The notes beneath the pieces were generated by a model. It saw nothing but the letters and a program-made list of their open reading frames with translations. It ran no database searches and was not told the DNA's origin. The translations under genes and the position numbers were made by a program. Shown piece by piece: positions 35,907 through 44,840 of a DNA stretch of 64,000 nucleotides. The stretch is from Pseudidiomarina insulisalsae. GTDB taxonomy: Bacteria > Pseudomonadota > Gammaproteobacteria > Enterobacterales > Alteromonadaceae. Location of the stretch: the NCBI RefSeq assembly GCF_003987065.1, contig NZ_PIPY01000002.1, positions 124,001-188,000 of the forward strand, in the 5' to 3' direction. Position 1 is the stretch's first letter. Every line of letters starts with the position of its first letter.

Positions 35907-38653
35907 AGCGGTTCCTTATTGCTTAAATTGCAAAGTTCATCGAGCACATAAGCAATATGTTGATAGTGAACTTTAGGCTCGCCCTTACTACCGCTGTGGT
36001 GGCTCAATCCGATCTCACAGGTGCGGCTATTGCTAACGGCGAAACGACAATTTTCCGGCACCTGCTCGGCCAAAGGCGCCAGTGCACTGGCGTTTAGCTC
36101 TGGCTGGGTAAACCCTTTGTCACCAGCAAAGCCGCAGCACTTAATGTACTCAGGCTCAGTTACCTGATGGCTGCATGCCGCCGCCAGAGCGCGCAAGGCG
36201 TTGCCCTGATCCAGCCGTCGACTGCTGCAGGTGACATGTAACAATAAAGGTTCATCAGCAGGCTTAAAATCGAGCTCGGGTAAGACGAAGCGGTATAAAA
36301 ACTCGCTTAATTCATAACTGGTATAGACAGCAGAGTCCTGCAACTGCAAGGCACAGGGGCTGGCGTCCAACACCACCGGCCAGCGACCATCTTCACTAAG
36401 CTGCTGTAAGTAGCTTTGCAGTTGCTGTTGCTTGCTTTGCGCCTGTTGCGGATAACCTTTACTCTGCCAGGGCTGACCGCAACATTGCTGTGGGCTATCT
36501 GCCAGAATCAGTTCATAGCCAGCGCGCTGGCATAAACGTTGCACCACCTCGGCCAGCGGCGGCTGTCCCGGCGTGCCAAACACCCGATTCGGGCAAGTTG
36601 TGAAATAAACCAGGCGCTTTTGCGAAGCGTGCGGCTGCGACAATTTTGTTTTTGCTGCCGGTAGTGGCAGTGCTGGCCGGCGTTGTTGCCAGCGACTCAG
36701 CGGAGCGCCTACGCGTAGCGCAAAACGCGCAATGGTTTCGGTGCCACCCTGATGCTCTGCCAGCCAGCTTGCCAGCCGAGGATGTTTTGCCTGCGCGGCG
36801 CGCAACTGCTGTACCCAGGTACCGGTATTGATTCCTACCGGACACGCAGTAGCGCATAAACCCGTCGCTGCGCACGAATCGATACCCAGGTGCTGAAAGT
36901 CATTCATGATGGTGTCACGCTCTGCGGGCTCTAATGCCGCGGCACGACGCATCAGCGCAATGCGCTGGCGCGGGCTCAGCGTATAATGCAGCGACGGGCA
37001 CTGCGGCTCGCAAAAACCACATTCAATGCAGGCATCAACGGTACTGTTTACCTCTGGTAGCTTTTTCAGATCTTGCAGGTGCGCCTGCGGGTCGTCATTG
37101 AGAATAACCCCGGGATTTAAAATGTCTTCCGGGTCAAGCAGCTGTTTGATACGGCGCATCACCGCCAGTCCCTCGCCGCCCCATTGGGCATAAATATAAG
37201 GCGCCATGTTGCGCCCGGTACCATGCTCTGCTTTCAGGGTACCGTTGAAGTCGCGCGTGATGAGTTCGGCCACGGCATCCATAAAGCGGGCGTAATGCTG
37301 AATTTCGTTGACACTGTCAAAGGCCTGGGTAAAGACAAAATGCACGTTGCCGTCTAAGGCGTGGCCAAAAATGATGGCTTCATGATAGCCAAAGCTGACT
37401 AATAACTGCTGCAGCGCATTCACCGCAAGGGGTAGCGCTTCTAGCGGCACGGCCACGTCTTCAATCACCACAGTAGTACCGCTGGCGCGTACGGCCCCGA
37501 CCGCGGGGAACAAGCCTTTGCGAATTTGCCATAGCGCCTGGATGGTGGCAGGGTCGGAGCTAAAGGGGCAAAGCGCCAGCACTTCTGCGTCAAGCGTTTT
37601 AAAACAGTCATTAATGGCTCTTTCTGCAAGCTGTAGCGCGGCGCGATCATCACGGCCAATATCGATTAACAACGCAACGGCACCGGGTTCTGGCTGCACC
37701 TGACTGTGACGCTGCAGTAGAGAAGCAACCGAGGCCAGTGCCCGGTCGTCCATCAGCTCCACTGCCTCTACGCCAATTTCCTTCAGTTGCGGAATGATCG
37801 CGCACGCCGCATGGCTGTCGGGAAACAAATACAAACCCGTGGCGCTGGTCTGTGGTAGCGCAACAGTGCGATAGGTAATATCAGCAATGAAGCCGAGCGT
37901 ACCCTCAGAGCCAATGAGCAGATGGCTGAGAATAGCAACCGGATCATGATAATCAAGCAATGCGTTCAGGCCGTAACCCATGGTATTTTTCAGGCGATAC
38001 TGACTTGCGATTGCAGCCGCCAACTCGGTGTTTTCCCGTACTTCTTCTGCCAGTTGTGCCAGGCCGTCAAGCAGCTCATGGTGGCTGCTACGAAAGGCAT
38101 TTACAGAGGCTTCATCAGCAGTATCCACACAGGTGCCGTCGGTCAGCACAAAGCGAATGCCAGCCATGGTGTGGTAACTATTATGCTTAACCCCACAGCA
38201 CATACCCGATGCGTTGTTCGCCGCAATACCGCCAATCTGGCAGGTATTAATAGAGGCCGGGTCCGGACCGATTTTGCGTCCATAAGGCAGCAGCGCCTGG
38301 TTCGCATGCGCGCCAATAACACCGGGCTGAAGTTTTATGTAAGCACCGTTAGCCAGAATCTCGTGGTTTTGCCAGTCGCGGGTCAACATTACTAATACCG
38401 AGTCCGAGATAGCCTGACCCGATAAGCTGGTGCCTGCTGCACGAAAGGTCAGCGCAATGTTATGTTGCCGCGCCAGACGAAGCAGCTGCTGCAACTCAGC
38501 TAACGCAGCAACTTGCACCACCAACTGCGGCAGCTTGTGGTAAAAACTGGCATCGGTGCTGTAAGCCATACGCCGGCTCAGATCTGTGATCAACCGCTGC
38601 GCAGGAACCACATGGCGCAACTGGCGCAAAAACATGTCAAACTGTTCGGTCAC
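35903..38653 (-). CDS. FAD/Fe-S D-lactate dehydrogenase, Dld-II type
   Basis: Membrane-associated or cytoplasmic flavoprotein of 916 residues. The FAD-binding domain (about 30-260) has RAAGTSLSGQAI and IGPDPASINTCQIGGIAANNASG, and an FAD-oxidase C domain follows (about 270-520; ALDGNVHFVF, AEHGTGRNMAPY). Two Fe-S motifs CIECGFCEPQCPS (near 541) and CAATGLCATACPVG (near 594) and two CCG-type sites (CCGQPW, CCGFAGDKG) complete it. This architecture is that of Shewanella Dld-II and E. coli YdiJ. Next to murQ, which releases D-lactate from MurNAc-6-P, oxidation of D-lactate to pyruvate is the likely role; D-2-hydroxyglutarate is the alternative. Confidence 0.86.
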   Translation of the reverse strand: MTEQFDMFLRQLRHVVPAQRLITDLSRRMAYSTDASFYHKLPQLVVQVAALAELQQLLRLARQHNIALTFRAAGTSLSGQAISDSVLVMLTRDWQNHEILANGAYIKLQPGVIGAHANQALLPYGRKIGPDPASINTCQIGGIAANNASGMCCGVKHNSYHTMAGIRFVLTDGTCVDTADEASVNAFRSSHHELLDGLAQLAEEVRENTELAAAIASQYRLKNTMGYGLNALLDYHDPVAILSHLLIGSEGTLGFIADITYRTVALPQTSATGLYLFPDSHAACAIIPQLKEIGVEAVELMDDRALASVASLLQRHSQVQPEPGAVALLIDIGRDDRAALQLAERAINDCFKTLDAEVLALCPFSSDPATIQALWQIRKGLFPAVGAVRASGTTVVIEDVAVPLEALPLAVNALQQLLVSFGYHEAIIFGHALDGNVHFVFTQAFDSVNEIQHYARFMDAVAELITRDFNGTLKAEHGTGRNMAPYIYAQWGGEGLAVMRRIKQLLDPEDILNPGVILNDDPQAHLQDLKKLPEVNSTVDACIECGFCEPQCPSLHYTLSPRQRIALMRRAAALEPAERDTIMNDFQHLGIDSCAATGLCATACPVGINTGTWVQQLRAAQAKHPRLASWLAEHQGGTETIARFALRVGAPLSRWQQRRPALPLPAAKTKLSQPHASQKRLVYFTTCPNRVFGTPGQPPLAEVVQRLCQRAGYELILADSPQQCCGQPWQSKGYPQQAQSKQQQLQSYLQQLSEDGRWPVVLDASPCALQLQDSAVYTSYELSEFLYRFVLPELDFKPADEPLLLHVTCSSRRLDQGNALRALAAACSHQVTEPEYIKCCGFAGDKGFTQPELNASALAPLAEQVPENCRFAVSNSRTCEIGLSHHSGSKGEPKVHYQHIAYVLDELCNLSNKEPL

Positions 38654-38734
38654 CGTTTCTCCTGCTGTCGCCTTTATCTACGGAGGCTCTGGTCATTAAA
38701 GGTGATTTTGATATTCACATCAACTGGTTTATAT

Positions 38735-38750
38735 TTGAATAAAAAATTCC
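38735..38750. promoter_or_regulatory. Putative RpiR operator between D-lactate dehydrogenase and murR-like gene
   Basis: TTGAATAAAAAATTCC contains the inverted repeat GAAT-N5-ATTC and lies 36 bp before the RpiR start in the divergent 133-bp gap. It resembles the GGAATAATTTATT motif elsewhere in the locus and would allow autoregulation. Confidence 0.5.
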
Positions 38751-38786
38751 GCAGATCTTCTGCAAGCTCTCAAAAGGTGGGACACG

Positions 38787-39635
38787 ATGTCCGCATTTGC
38801 AAAAATAAAAGCCATTCAAAAATCGTTATCCAACAGTGAAGCCAAACTGGCCAGCTTTACGCTGGAGTCGCCTGCCGCACTGCGTGACTTATCGTCGCAA
38901 GAGCTGGCTAGCACCGTCGGCGTCAGTCAGTCCAGTGTCGTCAAGTTTGCGCAAAAGTTGGGCTACAAGGGTTACCCTGCGTTTAAACTCTCTGTGATCG
39001 ATGCCCTGAATAAAAAGGCCCACTTAAGCGCACGGCTGCATGGCGAAATTACGCTTGAAGATGACTTCAACGAAATGGCTGATAAGCTGTTAGCCGGAAA
39101 AATTAATGTCCTTAGCGAGACGCGCAACCTTAATGAAAAAGCCGCGTTTCAGCAGGCTGTAAGCAAGCTTCTGGCGGCCCGGCGGATTCTTATTGCGGGT
39201 ATCGGTGGCTCAGCGCTGGTGGCCAAAGATTTGTCTTACAAATTACAAAAGCTCGGTTTGCAGGCTATTGCCGACCCTGACAGCCACATTCAGCTAGCCA
39301 ATGCCGCCACCTTTGGGCTTGACGACGTGGTGGTTGCCATTAGTGAATCCGGCAGCACCAAAGAAATCACCCGCGTGGTAAAAGAGGCGCGGCGCCATGG
39401 CAGCGCGGTCATTAGTATTACCCGTTATGGCAAAACCCCCATTAGTCAGGTATCGGACATTAAGTTATACTCCGTTGCCGAGAGCGAGCCGGCCCGACTG
39501 TCGTCTATTCATGCCCGGACCGCGCAAAACCTGGTCATTGATCTCTTATTTATTGCCCTGATTCAGGCTTCCGAGTCCGGCCGCGAAACCCTTACACGTA
39601 CCAATCACGCATTTCAACGTTTGCGCCAGAATTAA
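38787..39635 (+). CDS. murR: RpiR-family regulator, MurR-like
   Basis: 282 residues: RpiR helix-turn-helix (1-78) with recognition segment GVSQSSVVKFAQKLGYKGYP, and a SIS domain (about 115-250; IAGIGGSALVAKDLSYKLQKLG, AISESGSTKE). GGTGG precedes the ATG. In E. coli, MurR of the same family represses murQ-murP and binds MurNAc-6-P; murQ is only 1.2 kb away here. It probably controls this locus through the GGAATAATTTATT-type sites. A near-identical recognition helix is found in the regulator at 9076. The gene symbol is by analogy. Confidence 0.82.
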   Translation: MSAFAKIKAIQKSLSNSEAKLASFTLESPAALRDLSSQELASTVGVSQSSVVKFAQKLGYKGYPAFKLSVIDALNKKAHLSARLHGEITLEDDFNEMADKLLAGKINVLSETRNLNEKAAFQQAVSKLLAARRILIAGIGGSALVAKDLSYKLQKLGLQAIADPDSHIQLANAATFGLDDVVVAISESGSTKEITRVVKEARRHGSAVISITRYGKTPISQVSDIKLYSVAESEPARLSSIHARTAQNLVIDLLFIALIQASESGRETLTRTNHAFQRLRQN

Positions 39636-40822
39636 TCATTGTCCGGATACAGCAGGTACCGCTCGCGCTGCTTTTTAAACTGTGCCAGTTGGTCCTGCCA
39701 GCCGGCGCGTATCTGCGCTTCGCTCTGCCCTGCTACAATCGCCAGGCGCAGCTTGTCGGTGCCACTTAACTTGTCCATGAAATCCGGCGACTGGAAAAAG
39801 GTAACGCCGGCCTCGCTAAAGGCCTGGTGTGCCTGCAACAGCAGGCTCAAATCAAAACCTTCGATCGCGCTATTACGTAAATCAAGGCCATACAGGGTCT
39901 CACCCTCAAGTTTCGGGTGTGGCGCACTGGTTGGCATACTGCGCGGCGAGAACTGAAACTCGCCCAACCTCACTTCGTCGTGACCGATCACCTGAAATGG
40001 AAATTCGGTACCGCGGCCGACACTGACCGCGGTCGGCTCGAACAGACACAGCGACGGGTACAACTGAATCGCCTGTGCGTTCGGCAAATTCGGGCTCGGC
40101 GCGACAGGCAGCTGATAATCCATGTCACGACGATAATGGGCCACCGGAACCACCTTTAGTTGCAGCTTCTCCGCCTGGTTTATCCAGCCTTCGCCTTTAA
40201 TCATCTGCGCCAGTTCAGCGACGGTCATACCGTGGAGCAGCGGAATCGGATGCATCCCGACAAATGACTGAAATTCCGGCGCAAGCACTGGGCCGTCAAC
40301 GAAGCTACCGTTCGGGTTGGGCCGGTCAAACACCCACATGGTCAGGCCCTGCTCAGCAGCCGCTTCCATGACATAGTGCATGGTGCTGATATAGGTATAG
40401 AAGCGCGCGCCGACATCCTGAATGTCAAAAATGATGGTATCGACGCCTGCCAACATTTCCGGCGTCGGCTTTTTGGTTTTTCCGTAGATCGACAAAATCG
40501 GCAAGCCGGTACGCGGGTCGATGGCATCATCGATGGTCTCGCCCGCTCCTGCGTCACCGCGAAAACCATGCTCTGGCGCCAGCACTTTAACCACCTCAAC
40601 ACCTTGCGCAAGTAAGAAGTCGACCAGGTGCTCATCGCCCACCCGCGAGGTCTGATTCACCACCAGGGCCACACGCTGATCGCGCAACTGCGGCAGGTAA
40701 TCCTCACTTTGCTCGGCGCCTACAATAATCGGTAGTGAGGCACTGACCGGCGCGGCCGTTTCGGTTTTCTGACAACCCGCTAACAGGGCGCAGGTGAGCG
40801 TGATAACGGCCAGCCACTTCAT
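39632..40822 (-). CDS. namZ: Lipoprotein exo-beta-N-acetylmuramidase (DUF1343/NamZ, GH171)
   Basis: Releases MurNAc from the non-reducing ends of glycan chains; 396 residues with lipobox LLAGC at 13-17. The DUF1343 pattern is clear: [59 protein letters not shown], and [17 protein letters not shown], with [15 protein letters not shown] later. B. subtilis YbbC, the founding NamZ, lies in the murQ-murR-nagZ cluster, and the same partners are here. Its start overlaps murQ by 4 bp (ATGA), and its stop overlaps the convergent murR end by 4 bp. It supplies MurNAc for the adjacent symporter and MurQ. Confidence 0.88.
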   Translation of the reverse strand: MKWLAVITLTCALLAGCQKTETAAPVSASLPIIVGAEQSEDYLPQLRDQRVALVVNQTSRVGDEHLVDFLLAQGVEVVKVLAPEHGFRGDAGAGETIDDAIDPRTGLPILSIYGKTKKPTPEMLAGVDTIIFDIQDVGARFYTYISTMHYVMEAAAEQGLTMWVFDRPNPNGSFVDGPVLAPEFQSFVGMHPIPLLHGMTVAELAQMIKGEGWINQAEKLQLKVVPVAHYRRDMDYQLPVAPSPNLPNAQAIQLYPSLCLFEPTAVSVGRGTEFPFQVIGHDEVRLGEFQFSPRSMPTSAPHPKLEGETLYGLDLRNSAIEGFDLSLLLQAHQAFSEAGVTFFQSPDFMDKLSGTDKLRLAIVAGQSEAQIRAGWQDQLAQFKKQRERYLLYPDND

Positions 40823-41751
40823 AACTGCGACTCCACCGCGGCGCGTAAGAAGCCATTCTGCTGCGCCAGCAGTTGCTCGGCGGTCGTTGCGTCAAGTCCG
40901 GTCAGGATCATCAGAATGGCCAGTTTCGCGCGGTTATCTGCGGCTTTCAGTGCCTGCTCGGCCACCTCGCGCTCGCAGTCGGTGGCCTGCATGACAATAC
41001 GAATGGCGCGTGCCCGCAACTTTTCGTTACTGGCGTTCACGTCAACCATCAGGTTCTCGTATGACTTGCCAAGGCGGATCATGCTGGCGGTGCTGAGCAT
41101 ATTCAGCACCAACTTCTGCGCCGTTCCCGACTTCATACGGGTGGAACCGGTTAAGGCCTCGGGCCCTACCACCGGGCAAATACCAATGCTGGCGGTGTTC
41201 ATTAACGGGGAGTCAGGGTTACAAGTTACAGCCACGCTGACTGCTTTGATGCTGTTTGCGTACTCAAGAGCCGCGACGACATAAGGCGTGCGGCCACTGG
41301 CCGAGAGCCCGACCAGCACGTCATTAGCACTAAGGTTGACCGCCTGCACATCGGCAACGCCAGCCTCGCGGTCATCTTCTGCGCCTTCAACGGCAAACTG
41401 AATGGCTTGCTCACCGCCGGCAATAATGCCCTGCACCAGATCATCAGGCACGCTGAACGTCGGACGGCACTCCACTGCGTCGAGAATACCGAGCCGGCCA
41501 CTGGTACCGGCGCCGATGTAGAATAACCGCCCGCCTTGCTGCAGTTTATCGACAATAGCATCCACCGCCTGTGCAATTTGCGGAACCTCGGTTGCCACCG
41601 CCGGCGCGACTTTGGCGTCTTCATGATTAATTTTTCGCAAAATGGCTTCGCTCGATAGCAGGTCAATATCGAGCGTGTCAGGGTTACGCCCTTCGGACAC
41701 GATACTATTAAGTTGTGCCAGCAAATCTTCCGTTTTCTTTATGTTTTCCAT
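40819..41751 (-). CDS. murQ: N-acetylmuramic acid 6-phosphate etherase
   Basis: Splits MurNAc-6-P to GlcNAc-6-P and D-lactate; cytoplasmic, 310 residues, the normal length. The SIS fold reads [18 protein letters not shown] followed by the catalytic glutamate in VECRPTFS, a second glutamate in [12 protein letters not shown], then [11 protein letters not shown] and [13 protein letters not shown]-terminal UBA-like helical part is present ([14 protein letters not shown]). It overlaps the symporter by 13 bp upstream and namZ by 4 bp downstream, so symporter-murQ-namZ is one operon. It is the step that commits MurNAc to catabolism. Confidence 0.96.
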   Translation of the reverse strand: MENIKKTEDLLAQLNSIVSEGRNPDTLDIDLLSSEAILRKINHEDAKVAPAVATEVPQIAQAVDAIVDKLQQGGRLFYIGAGTSGRLGILDAVECRPTFSVPDDLVQGIIAGGEQAIQFAVEGAEDDREAGVADVQAVNLSANDVLVGLSASGRTPYVVAALEYANSIKAVSVAVTCNPDSPLMNTASIGICPVVGPEALTGSTRMKSGTAQKLVLNMLSTASMIRLGKSYENLMVDVNASNEKLRARAIRIVMQATDCEREVAEQALKAADNRAKLAILMILTGLDATTAEQLLAQQNGFLRAAVESQL

Positions 41752-43328
41752 GCGAACTCTTCACGTGCTTGTGGCTGCTTTGTCGGGCGCCCGGCCAGAC
41801 AAATAAGCGTCGAGATGGTGGTGCCGATCATCAATTGCCAGGTGAAACCAATATCGGTCACCCAAGTGGCCGGCAAGAGTAACTGCTGTGTGTATGGCTG
41901 CATCAGTAGCGGTGACAAAAAGCCAATGACTAATGCGGCTGTGACTGTGCGACGGTTGCCCCGCTGACTGAACAAGGTGACAAAATAGACCCCTAACAGA
42001 CCGCTATAGGAGAAAACCATAACACTTAAGGCAAATTGCAGCAGCGGTGTTTCGGTATATTGTTGCCAGTAGTAGCAAAGACATGCCATCAGTGCCAGCG
42101 CCGCGGCGACCAGCGCCATACCTACCTGCCCCGCCCTGACGAAGTGCTTATCGTCGCGCGCTTTACCGCGACTTTGCTGCCAGGGCCGGTAAATGTCCTG
42201 AATCAACACGCTCGACATGGAGTTCAGCCCCGAATTCAGGGTTGAGAGCGCGGCCGCGATTATGCCGATAGTCACCAGTCCGCGAACGCCTGCGGGTATT
42301 TCCGTTAAAACGTAGTACATGAAAATGGTGACAGCTTCGCCGGCAAAGGTTGGCACGGGCTCGGAACCTGATGCGCTGGCCATGATGTCGGGGCGCTGAT
42401 AGTAAATAAACAACAGCAAGCCGATGATAATAAACAGCAGCATGACCGGAATAACCATGACCACCGACATGAGAATAGCTTTGCTGCCCTCTTTCGCGTT
42501 CTTACAGGTCAGAACCCGTTGCGTCATATCCTGATCAAGACCGAAGGCGGCAATATTAAGTAGCACAAAGCCAGTCAGCACCGACCAGATATTAAATACA
42601 CCGGAACTGCTGAAGTCGACGTCGGTGTCAATGAGCTGTAGCTTCGAGCCCATGCCCGGCGCAGGGTTTTGCAAGGCGTGGAATAACTCACCAAAACTTA
42701 ACGGAATGGCGTTATAAAGGACAATAATTACCGCAATTGCAGCGCTGATATAGACCAGCGCCTGCAGCACATCGGAATAAATAACGGTGCGAATACCGCC
42801 ATAAACCGTGTAAACCAGACCGACGAAGGTCAGAATGAGCGTGGCGGTAATAACACTGTTGGCCTCAATATTGCCGAACAAGATCATCGCGACGGCAATG
42901 GCCGCCATATACAGCCGCGCGCCACTGGCAAACACCCGCCCGAATAAGTACATAAGCCCCGCCTCGCGCTTGGCACGCGCACCAAAACGTTGCTCCAGCA
43001 GCTCGTAAACCGTGTAAACGCGCTGCTGATAAAACTTCGGGATCAGGAAGACTGCGACGAAGGCAACCGCAATGAAGGCACCAATATTGGTTGCCAGATA
43101 GGTAAGATCGCCACGATAGCCCTGATCAGGCCCACCCAGGAACGTCGCCGCTGACTGCGAAGTTGCCAGCACCGAAATCGCAACCACCCACATCGACATT
43201 TTATTGCCGCCGAGAAAGTAGTCCTGTGTCGATTTACTCTGCCGGTTAAACAGCCAGCCGCTGCCCAGCAACACCAAGCCATACGCCACAAACACCAGCA
43301 CGTCGGCAAGAGAATATTGACCTAGCAT
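41739..43328 (-). CDS. Sodium:solute symporter (SSS family), candidate MurNAc importer
   Basis: Inner-membrane symporter of 529 residues with about 13 helices. It has the SSS features [45 protein letters not shown] and [24 protein letters not shown] (Na+-site helix). The ATG at 43328 is used, with AAGGA upstream; the open frame extends 37 further residues, but those contain the operator and are not membrane-like. The gene overlaps murQ, so its cargo is probably MurNAc or anhydroMurNAc, in place of the PTS transporter MurP. There is no phosphorylation during import, so a MurNAc kinase is needed. Confidence 0.86.
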   Translation of the reverse strand: MLGQYSLADVLVFVAYGLVLLGSGWLFNRQSKSTQDYFLGGNKMSMWVVAISVLATSQSAATFLGGPDQGYRGDLTYLATNIGAFIAVAFVAVFLIPKFYQQRVYTVYELLEQRFGARAKREAGLMYLFGRVFASGARLYMAAIAVAMILFGNIEANSVITATLILTFVGLVYTVYGGIRTVIYSDVLQALVYISAAIAVIIVLYNAIPLSFGELFHALQNPAPGMGSKLQLIDTDVDFSSSGVFNIWSVLTGFVLLNIAAFGLDQDMTQRVLTCKNAKEGSKAILMSVVMVIPVMLLFIIIGLLLFIYYQRPDIMASASGSEPVPTFAGEAVTIFMYYVLTEIPAGVRGLVTIGIIAAALSTLNSGLNSMSSVLIQDIYRPWQQSRGKARDDKHFVRAGQVGMALVAAALALMACLCYYWQQYTETPLLQFALSVMVFSYSGLLGVYFVTLFSQRGNRRTVTAALVIGFLSPLLMQPYTQQLLLPATWVTDIGFTWQLMIGTTISTLICLAGRPTKQPQAREEFAWKT

Positions 43329-43360
43329 AATCCTTCGCTTTGCTTCTACATTGTGCCCAT

Positions 43361-43376
43361 AAAATAAATTATTCCA
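43361..43376 (-). promoter_or_regulatory. GGAATAATTTATT operator of the symporter-murQ-namZ operon
   Basis: The minus strand reads TGGAATAATTTATTTT, identical over 16 bp to the site before nagZ (32872-32887). It lies 33 bp before the symporter ATG. Two further half-sites TGGAAT are at 43392 and 43405, 13 bp apart. Likely RpiR (MurR) binding region. Confidence 0.62.
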
Positions 43377-43442
43377 CCCACAAAGTATAGATGGAATATA
43401 AATTTGGAATAAAAAGAGGGGGCTGCCCCCCCTTGCCAAATG

Positions 43443-44729
43443 TTATAGGCGGGTGGTGAGGAGTTGCTGGATGGTGCGGCGCAGCAGGTCCTCGAGCTTG
43501 GCGCCGGCGTGGCCGACGTTGGCTTCGGTGTTGTCGTCGACGCTGGTCTGCGCGGCGATAGTGAACTCGCGGGTGCCGTCGTGCAGTGGCAGGCAGATGT
43601 GCGCTAAGGCAACGACTTCGCTGGTGCCACGGGTTTCGCTGGGTCCGGCGCCGAGCTTATGGAAAATACGCCAGTTGCCGCCGGTTGCGGTATCTAAGGT
43701 GTCCTGCAGGCTGCGTCCGGCAAGAATGGGGTATTGCGCCTGCAACGCCTTTGCCACTGCGCGATGCGGCATCAGACTGGCACCGGCCATCATGCCACCG
43801 GCGTTGGCCACATTCTCACTATGCCCCGGACCATAAAACAGCATCATGACAGCGTCGTCACTGACCCCCGGCAGGCGCGTCTCAGGCACGCGTTTGTGCG
43901 TGGCGAGGCGTTTTAAAAACTCGGCCGAGGCCAATGTTGTCATTGGTTTATTACCGGTCAGGCCGCAGTCTTCGCAACGATAGGTCAAAGCGCCGGGATC
44001 ATTGTCTCGGGCGACAAACTGGGCGCTGACAAAACGCGACGGCGTACGCCAATAATTATCTTCCGGCACGAACGCAGAAGGACCATAGGCCCCGCGAAAC
44101 TTAACTTCGGGCTGGCCAATATTCAGCCATGCGTCGTGAAACAACGCGGTCAGGTAGTCGCGCCCGGCAAGGTTGGCAAAGTAATAGGCGATAGCGTTCG
44201 AGTTGCCATCGGCCAGCCCGGAGCTCTCATAGCTATGAACGCTGGTGATTAAGTCGGCGAGCTTCACGTCACCGACCAGGGTATCGGGCTGGGCCAAATT
44301 CGCACTCACCAACGACATGGCGCCAGCATACGCCATCACTTTTGAAGAACTCCACGGCTCATATAAGTCGTCATGCGTGCGCGCATTGGCAAGGTAACGA
44401 AATGCCAGTTCATCGCCCTTTTGCGCATAATCAATCACCAATACTTTCCCATCCTCCACCGAGGCCGGGAAAAAGGTCCAGTCGTGCACCGTCTGCTCAA
44501 CCCAGCCCTCGCCGGTGCCGGTCTCGGCCACGGTCGCATAGTTTTCATTGTCCGCAGCGACGGTTGGCGCGCAGGCCTGCCAACGTGGCTCTGGTTGCGC
44601 CGGCAGCAGTGGCGGTGCCCCCATGATCTGCTCATAATAAGTCAGACCTTCCGGCTCCTGCTCGGCAGTACAGGCCACTAACGGCAGAAAGGCGCACAGG
44701 CTCATCAGGCATTTTGTTGTATTTTTCAT
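43443..44729 (-). CDS. Lipoprotein of the serine beta-lactamase/PBP-like superfamily
   Basis: 428 residues, predicted lipoprotein with lipobox LVAC. The catalytic-looking residues are SSSK in EPWSSSKVMAYAGAM (near 131), an S-x-N type DGNSNAIAYY (near 175) and KLGAG (KTG-like, near 365). Two cysteines occur as CEDCG near 250. I cannot assign it to a named family; it could be a D,D- or L,D-specific peptidase of muropeptides. It lies alone between the kinase operon (divergent) and the symporter operon, upstream in the same direction as the latter. AAGGAA serves as ribosome site and lies inside an AT-rich GGAATAATAAGGAAT motif. Confidence 0.65.
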   Translation of the reverse strand: MKNTTKCLMSLCAFLPLVACTAEQEPEGLTYYEQIMGAPPLLPAQPEPRWQACAPTVAADNENYATVAETGTGEGWVEQTVHDWTFFPASVEDGKVLVIDYAQKGDELAFRYLANARTHDDLYEPWSSSKVMAYAGAMSLVSANLAQPDTLVGDVKLADLITSVHSYESSGLADGNSNAIAYYFANLAGRDYLTALFHDAWLNIGQPEVKFRGAYGPSAFVPEDNYWRTPSRFVSAQFVARDNDPGALTYRCEDCGLTGNKPMTTLASAEFLKRLATHKRVPETRLPGVSDDAVMMLFYGPGHSENVANAGGMMAGASLMPHRAVAKALQAQYPILAGRSLQDTLDTATGGNWRIFHKLGAGPSETRGTSEVVALAHICLPLHDGTREFTIAAQTSVDDNTEANVGHAGAKLEDLLRRTIQQLLTTRL

Positions 44730-44734
44730 CGTTT

Positions 44735-44772
44735 GATTCCTTATTATTCCCAGTTCAAGAATAAAGTATTAC
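44735..44772. promoter_or_regulatory. AT-rich operator candidate in the divergent lipoprotein / GlcNAc-kinase promoter
   Basis: The minus strand reads GGAATAATAAGGAAT over 44736-44750; on the plus strand AAGAATAAAGTATTAC follows at 44757-44772. Both resemble the shared GGAATAATTTATT motif, though less exactly. The gap of 111 bp serves two operons: the lipoprotein (minus) and kinase-SIS-nagA-nagP (plus). Confidence 0.4.
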
Positions 44773-44840
44773 AAATCGAGAGGCAAAGTATGGCAGTATG
44801 TTGGCCATTAACGCACACGAACTCATAAGAAAGATAGTCT

